From the NCBI RefSeq assembly GCF_014595995.2, contig NZ_CP063989.1, positions 2,170,001 through 2,234,000 of the forward strand: a stretch of DNA of 64,000 bases. Reading direction: 5' to 3'. Every line of letters starts with the position of its first letter. Position 1 is the stretch's first letter. Both the position numbers and the translations under genes were made by a program. The notes beneath the pieces were generated by a model. It saw nothing but the letters and a program-made list of their open reading frames with translations, did not search any database and was not told where the DNA came from. Positions 50,860 to 59,373 of this stretch are shown piece after piece. This DNA comes from Actinomyces respiraculi (GTDB lineage Bacteria > Actinomycetota > Actinomycetes > Actinomycetales > Actinomycetaceae).

Positions 50860-53800
50860 ATGTATCGCGTGCTCGTTGTGGGCTGCGGCGGCTCTGGCGC
50901 CCAGACACTGGCGTACATGATGGACCAGCTGCGCGCCGATCTGGCCGTCTACGGGATCGAGGAGATCCCGGGCTGCTGGCAGTTTATTCACGTCGACACC
51001 CCCATCCAGGAGGAACGCCCGAAGATGGTGCCTCCGGTCAGCGCACAGGGTGGTCGTTACGTCTCCTGCGGCGTCACAACTGGCCAGTACTCGGTCGTCG
51101 ACAGCGCGCTGGTCGAGAAGGTGCAGGCGCGCGGCTCCAGCGGCCTGCGTGACCTGGCCACCTGGGTGCCGCGGCGTGCCGCGGACGTGACAGTGCCTAT
51201 CCACCTGGGAGCCGGGCAGTACCGCCAGATCGGCCGCCTCGTCATCCTCACCAAGCTCGACGAGATCACCAGCGCCGTGAGGCAGGCGGTCGAGGCGATG
51301 GGCTCACCGGAGGCGCTTCGCTCGGCGGCGCAGACAGCCGCGAAAGTCCCAGGTATGGGCTCCGCGCCGGCTCCGAACGCGGCGCCGATGGTCCTGGTCG
51401 TCTCATCCATGGCGGGCGGCTCGGGAGCCTCCATGACGCTCGACGTGTGCCGCCTCATCGCCGGAGCCGGGAAGACGCTCGCCACGCCGATCAGCTCGGA
51501 CAACATCAGCGTCTTCCTGTACACGGCTGAGGTCTTCAACAACGTCCCGTCGGACGCACGCCAGGGCATGCCGGGCAACACGCTTGCCATGCTCGGCGAG
51601 ATGAGTGCCGCCCAGGCGGAGCCGGCCGGCGCCTGCGCGCAGGTCGACGTCGACCTGTACGACCGCTTCGGGGTCCAGGTGCACAGCGCAGCCTTCAAAC
51701 GCGTCACCCCGATCGGCTTGACGGCCGGCGGCACCGGGGCGGTCTTCGGTGACGGCACAACGGACGGCGTCTTCCGAGGGATGGGCCGTGGTCTGGCCCG
51801 CTACATCTCCAGCCCCGTGTTCCAGAGCTTCGTGTCCTTCGACATCGGTAACCCCGTGGACGTACCGAACCGGAGCATGGTCTCCTGGGGCGTTCCAGCC
51901 GACCGGACGGTCTGGAGCTCCTTCGGTTACGCCTCACTGTCGATGGGCCGCGACCGCTACGCGGAGTATGTCTCGCAGCGCCTGGCGCGGCGAGTCCTCG
52001 ACCACCTGGTTGAGGGCTTCCGGCTCCCCGGTGACCCGACCCCGGACACCCAGCGCCTTGCCGACCTCTGGGGCCAGCGTGCCGCGCTGGAGACCGAGCG
52101 GATGTGTCTCGTCTCCCCCTCGGGGCGCCGCACCGTCACCGCCACCGGCTCAGCGGTGGACCAGGGCACGATCGACTGGCTCCTCGACCCCTCGATGAGC
52201 GCCGTCACCAACCGTGAGACCCTGCGCAACAGCGCCTCCTCCGTGGTGACGAGTGTGCTCGCGCAGCTGCCGCGAGCCGAGGGGATGCCGGTCGCCGAGT
52301 GGGCCGGCCAGGTGGGACAGTGGCTTGCGGGCCGCGAGGCTGGTGTCCGCGGCGAGATGGACCGCGTGGCCGGGGAGCTGGCTCTTGGCCGCGCTCATGA
52401 GATCGCCGAGGCGATCGTCGCCGGTACACGTGAGACCGTCGCCGACTTCGGTCTGCCCTACGGGCGCACGGTCCTGGACCGTGTTGGCGGCCCAGGCGGC
52501 CTGGTCGAGGGGCTTGTCGCCAGTCTCGTCGCCCTGCAGCCCGATCCGTCTGCACGTCCTCTGGCCCTGCCCGCCTCAGTGTCGAGCGCTGTCGCCCAGA
52601 TGGGTAAGGCCAACCTCGCCGGGGCTGGGATGGAACAGCTCATGGCCTCGCTTGAAGAGGGGCTTCGCCAGCAGGTCTTCGACTGGCTGTGCGCCCGCAC
52701 GAGCGAACTGCTGGGCACGTCCTTGGCGGACCTGCGCCCCGGGGTCGTGCGCTCGCTCAGCGACACACTTGAGAACGCGCGTCGGGTTCTCGAGCGCGAG
52801 CGCGCCCAGACGCCGCAGGGTGCCGGCGTCGCCAGCGTGGCGACCAGCGTCTACCAGGCGTGGCCTGGTGAGCCTGACCCCGGCCAGGACCCTGTGGCCT
52901 CGGTGCCGGGGCGCTTCGCCGTGGCCCACAACGAGGTCGTGCTCATGCCGGTGTCGCAGTACCCGGGCTCCTTCGAGCGCCACGTACGGGACTCGGTCGC
53001 CCAAGCGCCGGATCTCCGCTCCGCCTACGCGCAGGTGGTGCGTGAGGTCCTCACCGGTGCGTGGGAACAGGGGGCCGGTGCTCCTGCTCCTGACAACATG
53101 CTCACGGCGCGCACCCAGTGGGTGCCGGCAGGGATGACGCAGTACACCGGTGCCGCCATGGTCACTGCGGCGTCATTCGACGCACGTCTGAGCAGCGAGG
53201 ACGTGCTCAGCCGCGCCCGGGCCTGGGTGTGGCGTACCGGCGAGATCTTCCAGTCCTTCTGCTCGCAGTCGCTGCGTGGCTTCCTCGCCGATCCGGGTGC
53301 CGGGTCCCATGAGCTGACTGTGCGTGAGGACGCCGTTCTCGCAGGCCTCAAGGAGGCCATGGAGATGGCCCGGCCGCTGGCGGATATCGATAAGGACCTC
53401 TACGCGCGCCTGCACGCCGGCACCTCAGCTGCCACGTTCCAACGGGACTACCGCTTCTCGGCGCTGCCGGTGACGGCCTCCGTCGTGCAGGAGCTCATTG
53501 ACCACGTGACCAACGGTGGCATGCCGGACGTGGACTCTGCGGAGCTGTCCACGCGTTTGTCCGACCTGCAGGAGGGGACGGCGACCAGCGACGTCTCCCG
53601 GATCGATGTCTTCGGCTCCTTCTCACGGACCCTGCCGGTGGCCTACCGGGGCCTGCTCGACTCCGTGGGCCAGGCATGGCACCAGGCCGCCTCCAGCCCC
53701 GGCGCCCGCAATAACTTCTGGCAGTGGCGCCGTGCGCGCCCACTGGCCGCCTGCGTGCCGCTGGGTGACGCCGAGCGTCGTGCGATCGTGCGCGGCTGGT

Positions 53801-54486
53801 GGATCGCCTCACTGTGCGGCGGCATCGACCGCCCGGTGTGGGGCGACCGGCAGGCGGACTACCAGCCAGTCAGGGTCTGGGACCGCGAGGAGCAGGAGTG
53901 GGTGGCCTTCCCCTGTCCCCTGCTCACGCCGCCCTCGCAGATGCGCGCACCTAACGCGATGCTGCCCGCGCTGCTCGAGTCCGTCCTACTCGCCTACCTG
54001 GAGGTCCCGGCCAAGGGGCTGGATGCCTTCAGGCCCTGGGCGGTCCTACGGCGGTGGGTCGACGACGGCGTCAACGAACCGCTGGTCATGTTCGGTGTGC
54101 TCTCCGCCGCGCAGAAGAACCTGGGGGCGCTGCTGGCCACCGGCTCTGTCGACGGTTTGACGGGCGCGGTCGACCTGTCGGCGTGCACCAGCGTCGAGGA
54201 GCGGCGCACCGAGCTCCTCGCACACTGCGACAAGCTGCTCGCCTACATCGACGAACACTACCTGCCCGGGCCCGGCAAGAGGGACGAGTCGGGCTGGTTC
54301 ACGAATTACAAGAAGCGTGAGCTCATCGAGACCACGCCGCTGACGGTCGACCTCGCCCAGGAGATGCACGACGAGCTGGCCAAGGTCCGCTCTGACCTCG
54401 CCACACTCCCAGCACACGTCACCGAGGCAACGTCGACGGCCGGTGCGGATCCCGCTCCCGTTGTTAACGGCGGGATGGAATTCTGA
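50860..54486 (+). CDS. Tubulin-like GTPase-fold protein
   Basis: A 1208-residue protein of the bacterial tubulin-like (Tubulin_2) type. The N-terminal nucleotide loop is YRVLVVGCGGSGAQTLAYMM. MVLVVSSMAGGSGASMTLD (183-191 within it) stands where FtsZ and tubulin have the Gly-rich GTP-binding signature, and GLTAGGTGAVFGDG follows. The remaining 800 or so residues are largely helical with no family I recognise. AAAGGA precedes the ATG. It lies between the VWA protein and a membrane protein and is likely cytosolic. Whether it polymerises or hydrolyses GTP is not shown by sequence. Confidence 0.78.
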   Translation: MYRVLVVGCGGSGAQTLAYMMDQLRADLAVYGIEEIPGCWQFIHVDTPIQEERPKMVPPVSAQGGRYVSCGVTTGQYSVVDSALVEKVQARGSSGLRDLATWVPRRAADVTVPIHLGAGQYRQIGRLVILTKLDEITSAVRQAVEAMGSPEALRSAAQTAAKVPGMGSAPAPNAAPMVLVVSSMAGGSGASMTLDVCRLIAGAGKTLATPISSDNISVFLYTAEVFNNVPSDARQGMPGNTLAMLGEMSAAQAEPAGACAQVDVDLYDRFGVQVHSAAFKRVTPIGLTAGGTGAVFGDGTTDGVFRGMGRGLARYISSPVFQSFVSFDIGNPVDVPNRSMVSWGVPADRTVWSSFGYASLSMGRDRYAEYVSQRLARRVLDHLVEGFRLPGDPTPDTQRLADLWGQRAALETERMCLVSPSGRRTVTATGSAVDQGTIDWLLDPSMSAVTNRETLRNSASSVVTSVLAQLPRAEGMPVAEWAGQVGQWLAGREAGVRGEMDRVAGELALGRAHEIAEAIVAGTRETVADFGLPYGRTVLDRVGGPGGLVEGLVASLVALQPDPSARPLALPASVSSAVAQMGKANLAGAGMEQLMASLEEGLRQQVFDWLCARTSELLGTSLADLRPGVVRSLSDTLENARRVLERERAQTPQGAGVASVATSVYQAWPGEPDPGQDPVASVPGRFAVAHNEVVLMPVSQYPGSFERHVRDSVAQAPDLRSAYAQVVREVLTGAWEQGAGAPAPDNMLTARTQWVPAGMTQYTGAAMVTAASFDARLSSEDVLSRARAWVWRTGEIFQSFCSQSLRGFLADPGAGSHELTVREDAVLAGLKEAMEMARPLADIDKDLYARLHAGTSAATFQRDYRFSALPVTASVVQELIDHVTNGGMPDVDSAELSTRLSDLQEGTATSDVSRIDVFGSFSRTLPVAYRGLLDSVGQAWHQAASSPGARNNFWQWRRARPLAACVPLGDAERRAIVRGWWIASLCGGIDRPVWGDRQADYQPVRVWDREEQEWVAFPCPLLTPPSQMRAPNAMLPALLESVLLAYLEVPAKGLDAFRPWAVLRRWVDDGVNEPLVMFGVLSAAQKNLGALLATGSVDGLTGAVDLSACTSVEERRTELLAHCDKLLAYIDEHYLPGPGKRDESGWFTNYKKRELIETTPLTVDLAQEMHDELAKVRSDLATLPAHVTEATSTAGADPAPVVNGGMEF

Positions 54487-54487
54487 C

Positions 54488-57076
54488 ATGCCGAGCACTG
54501 TCGTCATCATTGTCGCTCCTCAGAGCCAGCGCCCGGTGCTGGCGGCCCTGACCGACCTATCGGCCTCGGGGCTGCTCTCACCCTTCGTCTGGATCGAGGC
54601 ACCAGCGGATCCCGAGCACGCCCCTGACCATGACGACCCCGTGACCGTGGAGGTGGAGAGGGGCATCGCCCGCCCCTCCACCTTCAGCGCTGCGGTCAAC
54701 CGTCATGGACTTGAGCGCGAGCGCATTCTCGCCGTCGTGCCTATCGGGCACCCGGCTGACGACGCTCTGTCAGGTCCGGCAGAGCAGTTCTACCGGCTGC
54801 GCGGCCTTCCTACCGGCACGCGCCAGGACTGCCTGCGCCTGCTCATCCCGTGGTCTAAGGAACCTGTGGAAGCGCAGCTCGGTCGCAACGGCTGGGAGGA
54901 CGTCATGGTCTCGCCCGAGTCCACGGCCGACCCCGCCTTCAGCCAGGTTCCATGGTGGAACGACCCCGCGAGCATCCCGGGTGCCGCGGCCGTGGCGATC
55001 GCCATCCACGGCGGTCTCGTCGGCGCTGTCACGCGCGGTCCCTACGACAACACGCCTACGGACGTCTCGACCGCGGTGCGCATCGTGCGCAGCTTCGCTC
55101 GCATCACCGATGCCCGTGCTGTCGAGGACGACGTGCGGCGCCAGGTCCTGACCGTCACCGGTTCCCTGCCCCGTCCCACCCGGTCCATGGGCGGAGCCAC
55201 CGTTGACGCCTACACGGACCCCGCAGCCCGTGTCGCCTGGCTGAGCCGGGTCTGGGGCGAGCGGCACGCCGCGTCCTTGCGCCGTCCTGCTGCCTCAGTG
55301 GCAGGCGCTGACGAGCGCTCCATCGGTTTCCTCGACGCCTTGCGTCTCTTCTTCTCCTTCATGTTCAAGGCGCTTCTGGGGGCTCCCGCGGCCTGGGCGC
55401 GAGGCGTGGTGCATAGCGTCAAGACGAGCGTCGCGCTGACAACGGCCAATGTCGTCTTCGGGCCCAACAGCCCCGTGAGCGTCGTCGTCGGCGGTGTCGA
55501 TCAGAGCGGGGTGACCATGGGCTGGCGTCAGCTGAGCCAGGCCGCGCTCCAGGCGAGCAACACGATGCCCCAGGAGATCACCTCCTCGCCGGTGCAGGTG
55601 CGCCGCAGCTTCACTGAGCTGTGGAGGGACCTGCGCGACGGGGCCATCGGCCTGGCTCAAGGCTCCAGCTGTGAGAACCTCACGCTGCCCGCGTACGCCG
55701 GCGTTGTGACGGACACGAGTCTCATCGCGCCACCGCTCGACGCAGAGGGCAGCTTCCTCTTCACCGAGGCCGTTGGACCGATCCCGGCCGGAACACGCCT
55801 CATGGCCTGGGATCAGCTCGAGATCCACCGCGTGCAGGCCGAGCTCACCGCTCTCGCACGCTCGAACGACCCACGCGCTGCCACCGCGGGCCGTGTCCTG
55901 GCTGAGATCGACGCCTGGCAGGGCCGCAACGGCCAACGTCTGCTGCCTCAGATCGGCAACGGGCTCGCCACCATCTTCGAGCAGACGCGCCGCGACATCG
56001 TGACGATGTCGGAGCAGGTACGTGCCCTTCAGTCGGACGACACGCTCGCCGGGATCGAGTCGCGGCAGCGCCGCCTGCGCACCATCCTCCTCGGCCTGGC
56101 AATCCTCATGCTCGTGGTCATCACCGGCCTGATCATCGGCGGCTCCACCGAGGCCATCACCTGGACGGTCGTCGGGATCGTCGCCGCGGTCGTCGTCGTC
56201 CTGTGGCTTCTTGTCTCGCTGGCCACCTTCTGGACCCAGCAGCGTGAGCTCTTCCGGATCCGTCATCGCGCCGAGACGCTCGGTAAGGCCCTGCCTCAGG
56301 TCCTGGCCAACCTGCGCATGGCAGTCGAGGACCTGGCGGCGCAGGGCGAGGCCTACGACCAGTTCGTCCAGTGGGGCAGCATCCTGACATCCTTCTTCTC
56401 CGACCCTCTGGGGGAGCGCGCGACCGAGCGCACGGCTCGCGACCACGTCACCCGATTCCCGGCGGGATTCCAGCGTGTGGTGGCGGACGCCGACCAGCAG
56501 CACCTGGCGAACGTGGCCGCCGCTCTGCGCACGCAGGTCTTCTCGGTGGGCTGGCTCACCGAGGCATGGAATGCCTTCGAGGAGGGAATGGACACCCACC
56601 TCACCCCCGATCAGCGTCAGCGTCGCCTCACCCGTGAGCTCGACATCACCGCGGAGCCCGGACGGGAGGACTCAGCCCTCTCTCGCTGGGCCGAGGGCCT
56701 GAGGCGCGAGGGCGTCACCTCCCGGGCCGGGGCCGACCGGTGGCAACGGTGCCTTGCCCTCCTCCAGGAGCCGACGGGTCCTCGCCTCGAGCTGATGATC
56801 ACGATGCCTGACGGCCAGCGGCGCACTCTCAAGGACTACCGCTCGGACCTCGAGCACGCCGCCCACCACTCCGTGGTTCAGGACATGCTCGGGGCACGTG
56901 TTCGCACGAGTACGAGCGTCCTGACCTCTCAGGACCACTCCTGGTTCGACCAGGAGAACGACGGTTTGTCCCAAACGATGGTCCTCCTCGCGGCGACACC
57001 ACCGATCGCGGCGGATGACTTCATCTATCCCGAGCCCGAGCTCTTCTCTCTGGGCAACGACACTGTCGTCTTCTGA
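54488..57076 (+). CDS. Large membrane protein of unknown family in the tubulin-like operon
   Basis: An 862-residue protein I do not recognise. The N-terminus (STVVIIVAPQSQRPVLAALT) looks like a Rossmann-type or alpha/beta domain without a P-loop. A hydrophobic stretch lies near 280-300 (LRLFFSFMFKALLGAPAAW). Two membrane helices occur at about 533-580 (TILLGLAILMLVVITGLIIGG and ITWTVVGIVAAVVVVLWLLV), followed by a long helical, charged cytosolic region. It starts 1 bp after the tubulin-like stop codon, so the two proteins are probably made in step and may interact. Confidence 0.6.
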   Translation: MPSTVVIIVAPQSQRPVLAALTDLSASGLLSPFVWIEAPADPEHAPDHDDPVTVEVERGIARPSTFSAAVNRHGLERERILAVVPIGHPADDALSGPAEQFYRLRGLPTGTRQDCLRLLIPWSKEPVEAQLGRNGWEDVMVSPESTADPAFSQVPWWNDPASIPGAAAVAIAIHGGLVGAVTRGPYDNTPTDVSTAVRIVRSFARITDARAVEDDVRRQVLTVTGSLPRPTRSMGGATVDAYTDPAARVAWLSRVWGERHAASLRRPAASVAGADERSIGFLDALRLFFSFMFKALLGAPAAWARGVVHSVKTSVALTTANVVFGPNSPVSVVVGGVDQSGVTMGWRQLSQAALQASNTMPQEITSSPVQVRRSFTELWRDLRDGAIGLAQGSSCENLTLPAYAGVVTDTSLIAPPLDAEGSFLFTEAVGPIPAGTRLMAWDQLEIHRVQAELTALARSNDPRAATAGRVLAEIDAWQGRNGQRLLPQIGNGLATIFEQTRRDIVTMSEQVRALQSDDTLAGIESRQRRLRTILLGLAILMLVVITGLIIGGSTEAITWTVVGIVAAVVVVLWLLVSLATFWTQQRELFRIRHRAETLGKALPQVLANLRMAVEDLAAQGEAYDQFVQWGSILTSFFSDPLGERATERTARDHVTRFPAGFQRVVADADQQHLANVAAALRTQVFSVGWLTEAWNAFEEGMDTHLTPDQRQRRLTRELDITAEPGREDSALSRWAEGLRREGVTSRAGADRWQRCLALLQEPTGPRLELMITMPDGQRRTLKDYRSDLEHAAHHSVVQDMLGARVRTSTSVLTSQDHSWFDQENDGLSQTMVLLAATPPIAADDFIYPEPELFSLGNDTVVF

Positions 57077-57113
57077 GCCCCGCCATCACCAAAGATCATC
57101 TGAAGGACACGAC

Positions 57114-59363
57114 ATGACTGTTTCTTTCGCCAGCTTCACCAAGGCGATTCAGACATGGCTGGACCAGGAGGGGGCCGGCGTGAAGACGGTGGTCCGTCCC
57201 TCGACATGGAAGCCCATCTTCAACACCGGTGTCGCGGACGATGATGCGCACCTCTCCTTCAGTGAAGCGGCAGTGCGCCGATTGACCCCGGATCTTGACG
57301 AGAGCGCGGTCCGCTCACTCGTCGCTGCGCTCAACGCCCGCTTCAGCCGCCCGGACTACGAGTCCGACGGCGAGTCCGACGGCGAGTCCGCACTGGCCGA
57401 GTGGAATCCGGAGCCGCCGCTTCCCAGCGGGCCGACACCACTTGCTGCTGCGGCCCACCCCGCTCCGCCCCAGCCCCCGAGTGCCCAGAATGCCCAGGAT
57501 GTTCAGAGTGGGCCGGGGCAGTCAGTGGCGCCCTCGGCGCCTCCTGCTGAGCCGCCCGCACCGGAGCGGCGTGTCTGGGAGCTGCCGTTGTACGACTTTT
57601 CCCGCGCTGACGAGGACATTGACATATCGGGGCAGAACCGGGTCCCGGTCTCCGTCTCCCGTTCGACGCAGGGCCTGCGCTACACATGGCCGGCGTCGAG
57701 CGAGACGGAGGTCTACCGCGTTGTCGTCTCTGACACGGAGGACCCGTACAGCCCGGACGACTTCGACGAGGTCACGGTGACCGAGGCCTGCGAGGCCCTC
57801 GACACGCTGCCCACGACGACGGCGATCCGCTTCGTCACCGTATGGGCCTACGAGCGGTCCGCACCGGGCTCCACCGTGCTCGGCCAGCCCCGGCGCGTGG
57901 CGAGCCAGGCCGTTGTCCACCCTCTCGCGGGATGGCAGGTGTCCTTCGACTCGCTCTCGCGGACGGTCGAGGGCAGGTGGGTGCCGCCCACCGCCCCGAT
58001 CGGCGCTGTCGTGGCGGTGCGCAGTGCAAAGATCCCGGCAGGACAGCCAGTGGGACGTCTCCTACGCGGCATGGCCTGGATGAGCCATCTCATCGAGAAC
58101 AACGGCGCGGGGTTCCAGGACGCCGATGTCCGCGGCGGGCAGAAGCAGGACTACGTCGCCGCCGTCGAGGTGAGTGTCGGCGGGGAGACCTACACCTCCT
58201 CGCCTCAGGTCCTGTCGATCGTGCCCGATGTCGCCCATGAGGCCGTTGCCGACTTCACCGTCGAACACGATCCCGACCAGGGAGAGGGGCGTGGCGCCTC
58301 CCTGCACATCAGCTGGACCCAGCACCCCCTGTCTGCCGTCACCGTCTACCGCTCGGCCGTTGCCGTCGACCCGGCGGCACTCGAGCAAGGTGAGATCCCG
58401 ACGACGGAGCTGGAGCGAGCGGGCCTACGTGAGAGCGAGGCGATCACGAGCGCGGCCGGTATTGAGCCCTTGGAGGACGGACGCCAGCGCAGGACGCTGC
58501 GGCACGTCATCTGGCCTGACGGTGTGGACTGGGACACCATCCACTTCACGCCGGTGACGAACCATGAGGACGGGACCTCGACGGTCGGCCAGCCGGTTCG
58601 TCTCAAGCGGGCGGGCCAGATCACGAACCTCACCCTCCTGCGTCGAGTGAGCCGGGACCTGCTCACGTTCACCTGGCCCGGTGATGCTGGTTCCGTCGAG
58701 CTACGTATCCTGCCGCTCGGCTCACCTGTCGACGACGCCGTCGGCCCTCAGCTCACGGTCGATAAGGAGACCTACCAGCAGCAGGGCGGCTGCATCATCT
58801 CCGGAGGCCTGCCATCCGAAGGCGCCACGATCTACATCAACTCGGTCACCTACCTCGGTGGCGTCCCGATCCCCTCGGTGCCCACACGGCTCGACGTCGA
58901 CCCGCTGTGGATCTACGACTACCAGGTGCGCTGGCCGGGTGAAGTACCCGTCGGGGGCAGCGTGATCAGGAGGGCCGTGCGGGCCTTCGGCCAAACGGTC
59001 GTGGAAATCGCGATTACTCCGCGCGTCGGAGTGCGCCGCCAGGAGGATGTGGCGCAGATGGTGCTCGTCTACAACGAGACCCACCTGCCCCTCCACCCGG
59101 CCGACGGTCAACGACTTGAGGTCTTTGCGCAGAAGCCGAGCCGTGAGGGTGGGCAGGAGTCCTACCGCTCCGCGCCGCTGCCGGCCCACGGCACGACACT
59201 CTCCCTGTGGGCTGAGACGAAGGGGCTGAAGACCGGGTACCTCCGGCTTCTGATCGACGCACCGGCACGGGCGACAGCGCAGGGAGGTGCCCAGCCCCAC
59301 TCACTTGAGTCCTACGCGCTGATCGACCCCTCACTGCCTGATCTGATGATCGCGGCGAGGTGA
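57114..59363 (+). CDS. Multi-domain beta-sandwich (fibronectin III-like) protein
   Basis: A 749-residue protein without signal peptide or membrane helix, so probably cytosolic. It has an N-terminal helical region (1-100), a Pro/Ala/Gln-rich linker (about 104-155), then repeated beta-sandwich-like units with alternating Val/Tyr/Trp strands (GLRYTWPASSETEVYRVVVS; GRGASLHISWTQHPLSAVTVY; DLLTFTWPGDAGSVELRILP), resembling fibronectin III folds. The assignment is from strand pattern only. GAAGGA lies before the ATG. It precedes the GAP1-like gene by 10 bp. Its role may be as a scaffold. Confidence 0.55.
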   Translation: MTVSFASFTKAIQTWLDQEGAGVKTVVRPSTWKPIFNTGVADDDAHLSFSEAAVRRLTPDLDESAVRSLVAALNARFSRPDYESDGESDGESALAEWNPEPPLPSGPTPLAAAAHPAPPQPPSAQNAQDVQSGPGQSVAPSAPPAEPPAPERRVWELPLYDFSRADEDIDISGQNRVPVSVSRSTQGLRYTWPASSETEVYRVVVSDTEDPYSPDDFDEVTVTEACEALDTLPTTTAIRFVTVWAYERSAPGSTVLGQPRRVASQAVVHPLAGWQVSFDSLSRTVEGRWVPPTAPIGAVVAVRSAKIPAGQPVGRLLRGMAWMSHLIENNGAGFQDADVRGGQKQDYVAAVEVSVGGETYTSSPQVLSIVPDVAHEAVADFTVEHDPDQGEGRGASLHISWTQHPLSAVTVYRSAVAVDPAALEQGEIPTTELERAGLRESEAITSAAGIEPLEDGRQRRTLRHVIWPDGVDWDTIHFTPVTNHEDGTSTVGQPVRLKRAGQITNLTLLRRVSRDLLTFTWPGDAGSVELRILPLGSPVDDAVGPQLTVDKETYQQQGGCIISGGLPSEGATIYINSVTYLGGVPIPSVPTRLDVDPLWIYDYQVRWPGEVPVGGSVIRRAVRAFGQTVVEIAITPRVGVRRQEDVAQMVLVYNETHLPLHPADGQRLEVFAQKPSREGGQESYRSAPLPAHGTTLSLWAETKGLKTGYLRLLIDAPARATAQGGAQPHSLESYALIDPSLPDLMIAAR

Positions 59364-59373
59364 GGACGAGACC

